Shown here: positions 24,101 through 32,946 of the stretch, piece by piece | How the letters are laid out: each line of letters begins with the position of its first letter | Position numbering within the stretch: position 1 is the first letter of the stretch | From: Castanea sativa | Taxonomy: Eukaryota > Streptophyta > Magnoliopsida > Fagales > Fagaceae | DNA: 64,000 bases | Assembly (NCBI RefSeq): GCF_040712315.1 | Contig: NC_134017.1 | Coordinates: 30,001-94,000, forward strand | Direction: 5' to 3' | Notes under the pieces: generated by a model | What the model saw: only the letters and a program-made list of their open reading frames with translations | What the model was told of the DNA's origin: nothing | Database searches by the model: none | Position numbers and translations under genes: made by a program

Positions 24101-24921
24101 ACATATCCTCCACAATCCAGCCTGGTGATGTTCCCCAACTTGCAACCACCCTGCCTGTTATATTCAACAGTCTCAACATTCGTCGTGCCATCATACCTGC
24201 TGCTAATGGACATTGCTCAGCCCGTGCACTTGCACGTTACTACGCAGCCCTAGCTGATGGTGGTATGGTACCTTGGCCCCATTCTTCTTCTTCCAAGCCA
24301 CCACTTGGCAGCCACCCACACATCCCCAAATTTCCTTCCCAAAAGACCAGCAAGAGGCAGAAAGGTAGCAAAATCAAGGAGGTATTTGCTGCTGCAATTA
24401 ACAGAACGAATGATTATGAAAAGAAACCAAATTACAGTGATGTTAGCCATAGTAGAAATTCTAGCAATGATAGTTGTACTAGGCTTGTGAATAATAGCGG
24501 CAATAGCAATAGCATTAGTATGACTGACAGCAGTGAAGGCAGTAGTCCTCGAAACAATTCTGTTGGTAGGATTTTTAGCAATCCTAGAATTCATGATGCA
24601 TTTTTGGGTGTTGGTGAATATGGAAATCTCGCTTTGCCAAATGGGAAATTTGGCTTAGGGTTTAGGAGGTCTATTTCTAAGGATGGGTCCCTTGTTGGCT
24701 TTGGGCACTCAGGACTAGGCGGATCAACCGGCTTTGCTGACATGAATAACAGATTTGCTATTGCTGTGACCCTGAACAAAATGTCTTTTGGGGCTGTAAC
24801 TGGAAACATCATTAATTTTGTTTGTTCAGAGTTGAATATCCCGGTGCCAGAGGAATTCTCAATATTCAGTGAGATGGGACCCAATGCACAGATATGTTTG
24901 GGGAGACTTTTGAATAATTGA
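3669..24921 (+). CDS. ABC1 atypical kinase / beta-lactamase-like fusion protein (5' end missing)
   Basis: Sixteen exons with open frames and matching phases total 2,670 nt (889 codons plus stop): 3669-3755, 3884-3973, 4068-4194, 4632-4735, 6936-7104, 7649-7770, 8316-8444, 8542-8640, 8715-8772, 8852-8927, 9032-9161, 21766-21923, 22561-22633, 22730-22924, 23607-23700 and 23963-24921. The first half is an ABC1/UbiB-family kinase, the second a serine beta-lactamase-like (class C/LACTB) domain. Arabidopsis At5g24810 has the same fusion. ABC1 kinases act mainly in chloroplasts and mitochondria; the role of this fusion is not known to me. About 100 N-terminal residues expected from the family, including the KxGQ region, are not found in 1-3668. 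The intron between the two halves is 12.6 kb because it holds an 11-kb retroelement. No frame break is seen, so the gene may be functional if its first exons lie upstream. Confidence 0.85.
5085..5729. mobile_element. Non-autonomous DNA transposon (MITE-like) in intron 4
   Basis: Terminal inverted repeats GGGTCCGTTCGGTTGGAG (left) and CTCCAAACGAACAGACC (right), flanked by TAG on both sides. The left third has repeated GTTCGGTTGGAGG and GGAAAAGTGGGAGG subterminal motifs, and a (ATT)n tract lies at 5336-5361. The ORFs inside are low complexity and match nothing I know. It lies between kinase exons 4 and 5. The superfamily is uncertain. Confidence 0.6.
5730..6621. other. AT-rich intron DNA, no feature recognised
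   Basis: Purine-rich and AT-rich sequence between two MITEs in intron 4 of the fusion gene. I see no coding exon, and the flanking exons join without it. Confidence 0.5.
6622..6785. mobile_element. Short MITE in intron 4 of the fusion gene
   Basis: Left end CTATAACATTTTCACAACAA and right end TTTTGAAAATGTTGTGGATG form imperfect inverted repeats (core AACATTTTCA / TGAAAATGTT) around about 160 bp of non-coding DNA. The target duplication is not clear. Confidence 0.55.
7108..7130. repeat. (CT)n microsatellite at an exon-intron boundary
   Basis: Uninterrupted CT dinucleotides begin 4 bp after the donor of exon 5 (exon end 7104). The donor itself reads G then GTACTC. Confidence 0.9.
9216..10011 (-). 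repeat. 3' LTR of E1 (left copy)
   Basis: Starts TGTAAGTGCACAATTTGTA and ends ACCATTCTACCCCCATA on the + strand. In element orientation the first bases are TA instead of TG, a single mutation. The adjacent purine tract (on minus GAGGGGCTAT, 10012-10021) marks the boundary. Confidence 0.85.
10012..10021 (-). other. Polypurine tract of E1
   Basis: On the minus strand GAGGGGCTAT sits directly before the 3' LTR. E2 has AAGGGGCTAT at the same place. Confidence 0.7.
10510..13116 (+). pseudogene. E1 antisense gene (aORF), coiled-coil protein of unknown function, with stops
   Basis: Runs opposite to gag-pol and so in the same sense as the host gene. Exon 1 (10510 to about 11022) begins MGRFKCLVDTPTG and holds a conserved 170-residue domain (NHRLCPDQCTPNMFRVLG, then SCLPKSNKGMKDDYLI). 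Exon 2 (about 11157-12158) continues with RSEVFVNEDLQVRAAHLIL, a proline run, a DPKKKRK basic motif near 11795, then glutamines. Exon 3 (12277-13116) is a coiled coil (VFVAEKWVEDS, VAENEDLAKKLANE) with a charged Lys-rich tail. The 118-bp intron 12159-12276 has GTAAGT and GCAG borders. Damage: TAG near 10960, TAA at 11547 and 11874, and a frameshift near 12447. The E2 copy aligns along the whole length. Extra antisense ORFs are known in Tat elements; their function is unknown to me. Confidence 0.75.
13600..14105. repeat. 153-bp tandem repeat in the E1 3' region
   Basis: About three units with period 153 (TGTGGTCCGA and its close match recur at 13731, 13884 and 14037). Each unit also contains a CCAAAGTAGATGATCTGAGGA-like block and a GTTTGATACTTAAGAAATAA block. 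It lies between the end of pol and the antisense gene and is homologous to the 151-bp repeat of E2. Tandem repeats in the 3' untranslated region are known in Tat-lineage elements. Confidence 0.85.
14146..17450 (-). pseudogene. E1 pol: reverse transcriptase, two RNase H domains, integrase
   Basis: Minus-strand pol. RT begins LDAPNVVTAEEA and has the catalytic YVDD at 16735-16746. It continues through the connection (KSLHEAEVRYLPLEKAI) and a second RNase H of the archaeal type (KVYVDGATNQRGSGVGL, TTNNEAEYEAVLVGM, MFSDSQLVVG). The integrase shows CDQCQRFAPNIHQPGG, GLDIVGPF, LISDNGMQF and a C-terminal WEGPYRI block. The reading frame is the same as gag until a 1-2 nt indel near 17150; everything after that is one other frame with several stops. 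The end reads NNLRMYYY then stop (14146-14148). Confidence 0.8.
17499..19472 (-). pseudogene. E1 gag-protease
   Basis: The start codon at 19472 (MAHSSPHHAES) lies 48 bp after the LTR. One frame runs to 17499 through the gag blocks KEIDHLKKKL, GLGNNAISRAL, MFNEIDGDFDEVAINTFKVG and RIDEYKRVEEDQQQGKGK, a CCHC-like knuckle (CQYHQDIGHTIENC) and the protease (VDQSSSADIMYPDLFKGL, where the usual D-T/S-G reads DQSS). At least four stops interrupt it; most are one transition away from Gln or Trp codons found in the sister elements. Confidence 0.8.
19502..19519 (-). other. E1 primer-binding site
   Basis: On the minus strand ATTGGAGCCGTTTGTGGG follows the LTR end CACTTACA. The sister elements have ATTGGCACCGTCTGTGAG and ATTGGCTCCATCTATGGG at the same point. 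The tRNA is uncertain; the first bases resemble a tRNA-Asp-type site (TGGCGCCGT). Confidence 0.6.
19520..20301 (-). repeat. 5' LTR of E1 (right copy)
   Basis: 782-bp copy, TGTAAGTGCACAATTTGTAC to ATTCTACCCCCACA on the + strand. In element orientation it starts TGTGGGGGTAG and ends CACTTACA. A TATA-like GATATAAGAAG occurs on the minus strand at about 19835-19845 and is a likely promoter. Confidence 0.85.
20302..21765. other. Remainder of the host intron after E1
   Basis: AT-rich intron DNA with a (TA)n tract at 21165-21191 and a T run before the acceptor TCTAAAG at 21765. No exon or element was recognised. Confidence 0.6.
21766..24921 (+). CDS. Beta-lactamase-like exons of the fusion gene
   Basis: Five exons after the retroelement, beginning VCAYKDGEVIIDTAAG. 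Visible lactamase features: FSVTKAI (nucleophile motif SxxK), HHVLNHTSGL (typical HTSG block of class C-like hydrolases), YHYLSFGWLCGGI (position of the YxN motif, here YLS) and GFGHSGLGG (HxG in place of KTG). Exon 23607-23700 ends in a GC donor (CCAG then GCAAGT). The last exon has a 20-residue tandem duplication near its start and a Ser/Asn-rich linker (about 24350-24560) before the final HSG block. Stop is at 24919-24921; an AATAAA at 25053 may be the poly(A) signal. Confidence 0.85.
23002..23152. mobile_element. Short MITE in a lactamase-half intron
   Basis: About 150 bp with inverted ends GCCCGGTTGGGACC and CATTCCAAACGGGCC. Target duplication is unclear (TTA left, TAA right). Non-coding. 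It lies between the exons ending at 22924 and starting at 23607. Confidence 0.55.
23323..23346. repeat. (CT)n microsatellite
   Basis: Twelve CT units inside the intron before exon 23607-23700. Confidence 0.9.
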
Positions 24922-25512
24922 CGATGGGAGTGAATTGTAAGCCTGTACCAAGAAGGCTTTTCGACTCTTCTATACCCAAGGAAAATGTTGATGTCACAGT
25001 ATTTATAATAAACTAGTTGCTAATCTGTGTGATGTACTGAAAAATTACTGAAAATAAAATTTAATGAATACTGAGCAATTATGCAAAATACTATTTAAAT
25101 TAAAAAGACAAATATTAGTAAATGTTGTCATTCTTAACTGTTGGTGTTACATCTAGAGTTTCATATATAAGTTATTACAATACTACTTTAAGTATACTAC
25201 TTAAGGTTTTTACCCATTTAACCTAAAACTTTTCATATTCTAAAGTTGTCAAACACCTATTAACAAATAGCTATTGATATAAAATATTCAGTAATTCCTT
25301 CAATACTGCAAATTGTTCATGCTTTAAAAAATTTGAAAGAATAACACAGCAAGCATGTTAAACTCTTTCTTGCTTGGATCCTACAAAACAATATATATGT
25401 AGAGAGACAACCAATTAAAGAGAACCAATTATGATAGTGTTAGAGGCAAAGTAAAAGATTAAAAATAAAAAAAAAACTGAAGAAACAAGCGGTTTGGCTA
25501 GCATACTAACTA

Positions 25513-25718
25513 GTTAATTTATATCAAAAGACATAAAAATCTTACAATCAAATAGAATCCATCTTAAAAGTAAATAAATACATGTGGTAAAATTAGATAA
25601 ATAAAAGGTTTGTCAGTTAATTTATATCACAAGACATAAAAATCTTACAATCAAATAGAATCCATCTTAAAAGTAAATAAATACATGTGGTACAATTAGA
25701 TAAATAAAAGGTTTGTCA
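25513..25718. repeat. 103-bp tandem duplication
   Basis: Two adjacent copies (25513-25615 and 25616-25718), each starting GTTAATTTATATCA and ending AGGTTTGTCA. They differ at only a few bases, so the duplication is recent. Confidence 0.9.
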
Positions 25719-26110
25719 AGATGATCAAGTTTAGCAATGAAGAAGATGCAACAGCTATTGATGAGGGTAATCTCTATCTTAAACTTGTGCTAATGATGAA
25801 GATGCAACAACTACTAATTACACAGATCTAGCACAATCTTATATTGGTTCAATTACAACAAAAATGACGATAATTACCATAAAACAATTATATATAAAAA
25901 GCCTTTTATGATATAGCACAGGGGAATAACTAATAAACAAACCTATGAACTAAACAAATTTTAGACACATAAACAGAAGTAGAACACCCACTAAAGTGTT
26001 TCATTTCCTTAGACAATGTGACTCAAGTCATAGCAAGCCTTGAAATGAAAAATTATGAAGATAGAAATTGTGACACTCCACAACAAAGGTTGGGTAATAA
26101 TGATAATATT

Positions 26111-26140
26111 TACTCCCTCCGTCTTAATTTGTTATTTAAT
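26111..26140. mobile_element. Stowaway-type MITE end (one side only)
   Basis: TTACTCCCTCCGTCTTAATT has the CTCCCTCCGT start typical of Stowaway/mariner MITE ends. I could not find the opposite inverted end, so it is a truncated copy or too decayed to bound. Confidence 0.45.
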
Positions 26141-27555
26141 TCAACCATTACTCCAAAATAAAAGAGAAAGAATATGTATACCTTTCCAACTAAACTCCAA
26201 AGGAAATTGTAAAATGACAGATTTATTTTTTCTCATGTATGCCACATTCCATATGATACATATGTTAAGAATTCCATTCTTTTTAGAGATACTTTAATTA
26301 ATGTTAACTCTTTGACAAGTTTCTCTTTCTCTCATATGGTATGGCGAGGCAATGTTGTTGCACATGCTTTGGCTTAGAAAGCAAGACTTTTTTTTCCCTT
26401 TATTAGTTTGGATAGAGACTGTTCCATTAGATGTTTGATGCTTTTTTTTTTTGCTAATTTTCCAGCTTCTTAATCAAATTTCAAGAGTGGTCTTTTTCCT
26501 TAAAAAAAAAATAAAATAAAATAAATAAATAAATAAAAAACTCTAAACACATAAAGAAATAGCAATATTTGTGTCTTGTGACTTCTTTTGTTATTCTTTT
26601 AATGATAAAGTGATAAACTTACCTTAATAGAGATGTGGAACACCGTGAACATCTTCTGGCATATGCTTATGCAAATTTGCAATAGCACTTAAAATTTAAA
26701 ATTAGTATACATTTTTTTTTAATTAAGATATAACTAGGTGGATGAGTTTAAAATTGAGCAATACCAAAATATAATTGATCGAATGCTCTACATCATATCA
26801 TCAAGAATATATCATATTTACTTTTTTTCACTTGAGCTGGATTAATGCATAAAATTGCATACTAAACCAAATTAAACAACTTCAACACCACCAAAATAAA
26901 TAAGGACAATGAAGTGCTAAAATTTTGTTTTCTATTTCTTTGTTGTATATCTGATGCTTTGCACAAAACCCGATATTTCTCTTTTGCTACAAAGGAAATA
27001 AGTTTTTGTTCTACATAAACATTTATAGCAAAGGATATTCATACCAGCTAGTTCATGAGAATATCATCAACCCCAATTATTATTAGTATTTGAGAATACC
27101 AACAGTTCTTCAAATTCAATTTCTATTAGAAATTAGTACAATTTAATTTCCATCAGACTATATGTTCATGTTGGAACATATATTGAGTTTGTGAAAATTG
27201 AGCAAATCCACCTTAAACAAAGGCCTAAGAAGGCCAACATCAAGAACTTCTGATATGTAACTACCAATTTTTTGTGGGATTCACCATGCTAAAGAACTTA
27301 ATAACATATCACTAGTAAATTTTAATTATTTCAACCAACCCAAACAATTAAGAGAGCAATAAAAATTCTCACCAACAGCTATGAGTTGCAATACAAATTC
27401 TGGTCACCAAATAAACTATTACACAATATAAACCAATAATATAACTGTCTCAAACATTTAAAAAAAAAAACCCAAATCAATTTTAAACATAGAAACAAAC
27501 AGTCATATATCAGTATTGTGGGTTACAAGAATTCCAGTAAAGTAATTGCGCTACA

Positions 27556-29347
27556 TGTCATACCCAAGGCCGAGAAGGACTATTATCCTGTCGAGGAGGC
27601 CATGCCCTCAGACTGTAAGGTCACGTTAGTAGCACGTCATCAGAGGAGGTCGTACTCTACAAAAAGAGCTTCGGGGAGGAGGCTAACATTGACATGACTG
27701 AAAAGTTGGTGGCTGACACCATATTTAATGCATCCCACTAAACCTCTTGGTTACATTTATGTGGAGGACCCTAAACAGTGTTATCTTGGCTGTCACAAGT
27801 CAGAAGGGGATTGGGAAGGTGTTTGATGGGACAGACACTCAAGTAGTGGCCTGGATGGTCAACAAATGGAAGGCCAAGATCATCTAAGGGGAGCTATATA
27901 ATGTAAGGAACCCTCCAGGAACAAAGGGATCAAGAAGGAGAGAGAAAAATATTGTAGCATTAGGAACAGGACTTGTAACCAAAATCAAAAGAAGCATATA
28001 TATAAGATTTAGCCTCCTCGGATTGTGTCGAGGACGATTAACTTCATGCAAAATAATCATATTCTTGTTTTCTTTTCATCTAGGCTTACTATAGTTATCA
28101 TTGATTCATTAAAGCCTAATTTTCCAGCCCACTCTCTACAAATTTATTGTATTGGGCTCTTTGGGCTTAAATCCTTTTCCCTTTAGGCTTGGGAACCAAA
28201 TCAAGTCCTTACAATTGGCTCCATCTATGGGAATTACTTGAGCTTTAGTGAAAACAACATAGAATTATGGTAAGCTTAGGGCCAAACCAAGAGAAATCTA
28301 TGGGGTCCCAACGTCAAGATGAGTGGGGAAAGGACCGGGAGGTTAGTGTGCATACCACACATACCAATAGGAGCTAGTCCAGGGGTGGGAGCCACGTTTC
28401 TTATGAGGCAACTACTAGAAGCATGCAATTAGAGATTGATCGTTTGAAAAGAAAGTTGCGCCGAGAGCGACGTAGAGGAACTCCTTCGAGTTCTGACCAT
28501 TCTTTTGATGGTACTAATGATAATAGCTACCGGCACGAGTCAATGACTCCTCCTAGTGAGTCTTTTTCGTATGGCGAGGAGCATCGTGATAGGCAAGGGA
28601 GGAGAAGCCCATCACATAAAGGCTTGGGCAACGATGCCATGAGTAAGGCTCTGAATCAGATCTCCAAGTCACCTTTTACTTGAAGAATTGAGGAAGGCTC
28701 CCCTGACGATTTACTCAGCCAACGTTTACCATCTACAATGGTAGGACGGACCCCATGGAGCACGTGAGCCATTTCAACCAAAGAATGGTTGTGCACTCCA
28801 AGAACAAAACTTTGATGTGCAAAGTGTTTCCATGCAGCTTAGGGCCTGTGGCGATGTGATGGTTTAATGGCCTAAAACAGGGTTATATTGGCTCTTTTAA
28901 GGAGCTTATGAGGGCCTTTGGTTCTCGGTTTATAACTTGTAGTAGGGTTCCTCGGCCTTTGGATTCTTTGTTGTCTATAGCCATGCGAGAGGGGGAAACC
29001 TTAAAGATGTATTCTGACCGATACTGGGAGATGTTTAATGAAATTGATGGGGATTTTGATGACATAGCTGTAAGGACGTTTAAGGTTAGCCTGCTTACTA
29101 AGCACAATTTAAGGAAATCATTGACAGGGAAACCAGTTAGTAATGTGTATTAGCTCATGGATCGCATTGATAAATATAAGCGGGTCGAGGAGGACCAACA
29201 ATTGGGTAAAGGCACTAAGCTGGTCCCTTAGGATAGAAGGGACTTCAGATCGGACAAGTACAACAATAATCGTCATCGAAGGGATTTTTCTGGGCAATCC
29301 GGGGTTACTGCTGCTTAAGTGGGTAACATGGTGTTCCAAGAACCAGT
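27556..29347 (+). mobile_element. Truncated Tat-type Gypsy element E3 (LTR, primer site, gag)
   Basis: Left LTR 27556-28213 (TGTCATACCC to TCCTTACA, with TATATAA near 27895) and primer site ATTGGCTCCATCTATGGG at 28214. Gag follows from ATG 28267 (MVSLGPNQEKS) and includes EIDRLKRKLRRERRRGTP, GLGNDAMSKALNQISKSPF and MFNEIDGDFDDIAVRTFKV. Homology to E1/E2 gag stops at about 29347, just after VFQEPV; protease, pol and the second LTR are absent. There are frameshifts and stops in gag. The 3' edge abuts ZDP exon remnants. Confidence 0.75.
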
Positions 29348-30105
29348 GGTTAACACTCACCCTCACCCTCACCCTCTCTTTCGCTCCACTCCATTAAGGG
29401 CTTTGATTCACTGTAGACTAGTGATCAAGAAGCGCTCAAGAAACTCCTGGATAAGTCTGTAGAAGATGGAAAGGTGTAATAGAACACACACATACTTTTT
29501 TTTTTTCATTAACAGGTTCGCAAAAGAGACAAGGATGAAGTAGAAGAATCCGGGAATTCGAAAAAAGCCAAGGTAGCCAAATCTGTTTCATTCTCTCAAT
29601 TGGTTTTATGATAATAATATAATCTACTAATTAATAGGTTCTTTAAGAGATTGAGAGTTTCAGGATTGTGCAGCAATCCTATCAAGTATTGATTACTGGT
29701 ATGGGACATGGGTAAAGATACAATACTTTTTTTGTGTGGAATTTATGTTTTTATTTTATTTTATTTATTTATGTATTTAAAATTTTTAAAACTTGACGTC
29801 TAATAGTTGAACAAAGGAACTTTAAACAACTATTCTTTTTTCTTTTCTTTTTTTTGAGAAAACTTTAAACAACTATTCTAGTGTGCAGTTTTCATAATTA
29901 TTGAAGTAAGTTAGGTTCCGAACATTAGAATATGCCTGAGCCAGATGATCTTAGAATCAATTTGTTTTGATATTTCTCAACATTATTTAGTTTCATAAGA
30001 ATATGATCATGCTATCAATGTGTATTCAAGTTGAAAGTGTGGATTGAAATGAGTTCACCTGTGCATTTATCTGTCTTGTTGTAACCCATGCACAATAATG
30101 CATTA

Positions 30106-30860
30106 TGTGGGGGGTAAAAGCTCTTGAATGAACATTTGGGCTTTGGGCCTGATTGGCTGGTACCAGTTTTTTTTGATCAGGGTCTCTAGGCCCATAAGTC
30201 AATCCGCACTATAGAGGTCCGAGAAGTTGTCCGAGAAAGAGTGTCTCCTTGGACAGGCTCAATAATGACCCTGGGACTTGCTAAATGGGTTAGAGGCAGG
30301 ATTTTAGAAAAACTGATGGGTAAAAGGGTGACCCAAGCACCCTTTAGAAGCAAGGATGTGTGAGAAATATCTGAAAAAAAAGCTGCTACCACCACATTAA
30401 AGACCCTGCATCTACCTCCTTGGCCGCATTAATAGAGAAATGACCTATGAACAGTAGAATTCAACCTTCCTGCTATTATTTGAAGACTTCAAGAAGGTGG
30501 TGGATGGGACAGGTATCTAAGGGGGAAAATTAGTATGACACGTGGATGAATCAGTGAAGGAGAAGAAGTATATAAGGAGACGAGAGAGGAAAGAGAAGGA
30601 GACCGGCCCCTTAGCTAAAAAAGAACTAAGAATTGTAAACTTTGGCATAGAAGGAGAATATTTATACAAATCGTTCTCGGCTTACGTCCGAGGAGGTCTT
30701 TTTGTCATACCTGTTTATCATTTGCACAAATTGTGGCACTCTAGCCTATTAATTGAACTTCCAACATCCCGAACCTAGGTTTCAAATCCATACTCTACAA
30801 ATTTAATTGTATAAGGCTCAATGGGCCTGAGCCCATCACCTGCTTTTGGGTCTGGGTACA
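30106..30860 (+). repeat. 5' LTR of E2
   Basis: TGTGGGGGGTAAAAGCTC to GGTCTGGGTACA. It contains the sequence TTCTCGGCTTACGTCCGAGG, an imperfect palindrome found in both LTRs. Confidence 0.85.
30569..30576 (+). promoter_or_regulatory. TATA box in the E2 LTR
   Basis: TATATAAG in a purine-rich context; the same box is at 40986-40993 in the 3' LTR. Likely LTR promoter by position. Confidence 0.5.
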
Positions 30861-30880
30861 ATTGGCACCGTCTGTGAGAA
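30861..30880 (+). other. E2 primer-binding site
   Basis: ATTGGCACCGTCTGTGAGAA directly follows the 5' LTR end TACA. TGGCACCGT resembles the tRNA-Asp-type site with one change; assignment uncertain. Confidence 0.65.
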
Positions 30881-30907
30881 ATCTAGCATTGAAGGAATTG
30901 GAACATC

Positions 30908-32926
30908 ATGGCAGGCTCAGGTCCGCATCATGCAAAGTCTCAGGGATCCCAGCCCGAAGATCTTTTTGAGCGTCTTGAGTTCCGAAAGTACTGAAAGGGG
31001 AGTGTTCATACTGTATATCCTAGTGCGAGTCATACGCGTGGCGGAAGCAGTGCCACCTATGAAGACGATGCCAGGGCCATGCAGAGGGAGATTGATCACC
31101 TCAAGAGAAAGCTACGCCGTGTCAGACGAAGGCGGGCTTCAGTCTCATCTAATCCTTCTTTAGGGGAATCCCGGGGAAGCAGTTACAGTTCAAGGTCTAG
31201 GACTCCCCCTAGCGAAACCTTCTCTTGCGAAGGGGATGACCTACCAGGTCGTAAGCATAAGAAGCTTCCCTCCAAGGGCTTAGGGAGCGATGCTATGAGC
31301 CGAGCATTACACCAACTGTCAAAATCGCCATTCTCACGCAGGATTGAGAAGGGAAGGCTCCCTAGACGGTTCACCCAGCCCACCTTCACCATTTATAATG
31401 GCAGAACAGACCTGGTGGAACATGTGAGTCACTTTAATTAGAGGATGGCGGTTCATTCTCAGAACAAAACATTGATGTGTAAAGTATTTCCTTCTAGTCT
31501 GGGACCTGTTGCTATGAGATGGTTTAATGGACTAAAGTCAGGGTCTGTCAATTCGTTCATGGAACTTACCAGGGCATTTGCATTTCGGTTCATTACATGC
31601 AGCAGAGTTCCTCGGCCGTTGGACTCGCTATTATCTATGGCCATAAGGGAGGGGGAGACATTAAAAGCATACTCCAACAGGTAGTGGGAGATGTTCAATG
31701 AGATAGATGGAGATTTTGACGAAGTGGCGATTAATACTTTTAAAGTGGGTCTTCCCACTAATCATGATTTAAGTAAATCCCTGACCAAAAAGCCCGTACG
31801 GAGTGTACGTTGCCTCATGGACCGCATTGACGAGTACAAAAGGGTTGAGGAAGATCAACAGCAAGGTAAGGGTAAGGCGAAGGTTATCCCGCAGGAAAGA
31901 AGAAATTTCAGGTCGGACAGATACCATAACAGTAAGCCGGGGAGAGATTACTCTGGGTAGTCTAGCTCAGCCACTCCTCAAGCAGTTAATACTGTATTCC
32001 GAGAACCAGTGCACCAACTGCTAGAGAAAGTCCATAAGGAACCCTACTTCAAATGGCCCAGCAAGATGTCAGGGGACCCTACGAAACAGAATCAAAATCT
32101 TTTTTGCTAGTACCATCAAGATGTGGGTCATACCACCGAGAATTGCCAGACCCTCTAGAACCATTTGGAGCAGCTTGTTAGCAAGGAAAAATTGAAGCAA
32201 CACCTGTATCAACCAAACGGGCAGGGCAGCCAATCAGGTTCAAATAATCATAAGAACAACTCGTTTCGGCCGCCCTTGGGGATGATTAACGTCATCTTTG
32301 CTGTACCTAGCAGAATCGGTTCCTGTCCTACCAGGGTGATGGCAGTGTCACACTCCCAGGCCGAGGAGTTAGGCTCGAAGCCGAAAAGGATCAAAGGGAG
32401 CGCGCCTGTCTTGGGATTCTCTGATGAGGATAAGGTTGGGTCTATCCAACCCCATGATGAAGCCTTGGTGGTCACGTTGAGGATAGGGAATTACGACGTC
32501 AAAAGGGTGATGATCGATCAAGGTAGCGGTGTGGATATTATGTATCCTGACTTATTCAAGGGGCTTAAGTTGAAATTGGAGGATCTCACTCCTTATGACT
32601 CGCCATTAATAAGTTTTGAAGGGAAGACTGTTATACCAAAGGGACAGATTCGATTGCCTGTACAGTCTGGCTCGAAAACGGTCGAGATGGATTTTATTGT
32701 GGTTAATGCATATTCCCCATACACAGCCATCCTTGCCAAGCCCTGGCTGCACGCTTTGGGTGTTGTCTTCTCGACTTTGCATGTTAAAGTAAAATTCCCT
32801 TCGGGGGGATTCATCGAAGAAATTCTTGACAGCCAATCAGTGGCCAGGCAATGCATATCGGCTGCAATACTGCATCAAGCCAAATCAGAGTCCTCGGCCT
32901 TGGCTGGGAAGGACCTTAGCAATTAA
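30908..32926 (+). pseudogene. E2 gag-protease (one frame, six stops)
   Basis: ATG 30908 (MAGSGPHHAKSQGSQPED). A single frame runs to 32926, broken only by stops at 30992, 31439, 31682, 31958, 32108 and 32156. Gag blocks: REIDHLKRKLRRVRRRR, WFNGLKSGSVNSFMELTRAF, MFNEIDGDFDEVAINTFKVG, RIDEYKRVEEDQQQGKGK; then a CCHC-like knuckle YHQDVGHTTENC. Protease: MIDQGSGVDIMYPDLFKGL with DQG at the catalytic position, then YSPYTAILAKPWLHAL. No deletion is seen, so this copy died by point mutation. Confidence 0.8.
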
Positions 32927-32946
32927 TAACTCTGGATGCGCCCGAT

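Larger units (their letters stand above)
25060..27555. other. AT-rich intergenic region
   Basis: No convincing gene. It contains a 103-bp tandem duplication (25513-25718), a Stowaway-like end at about 26111, A/T runs at 26500-26540 and many short nonsense ORFs. Confidence 0.5.

Noticed and set aside
29143..29397. + strand 84-codon ORF rich in Leu and Thr at the end of E3
   Set aside because: Out of frame with gag and made of a CTCACC repeat; gag homology is in another frame.
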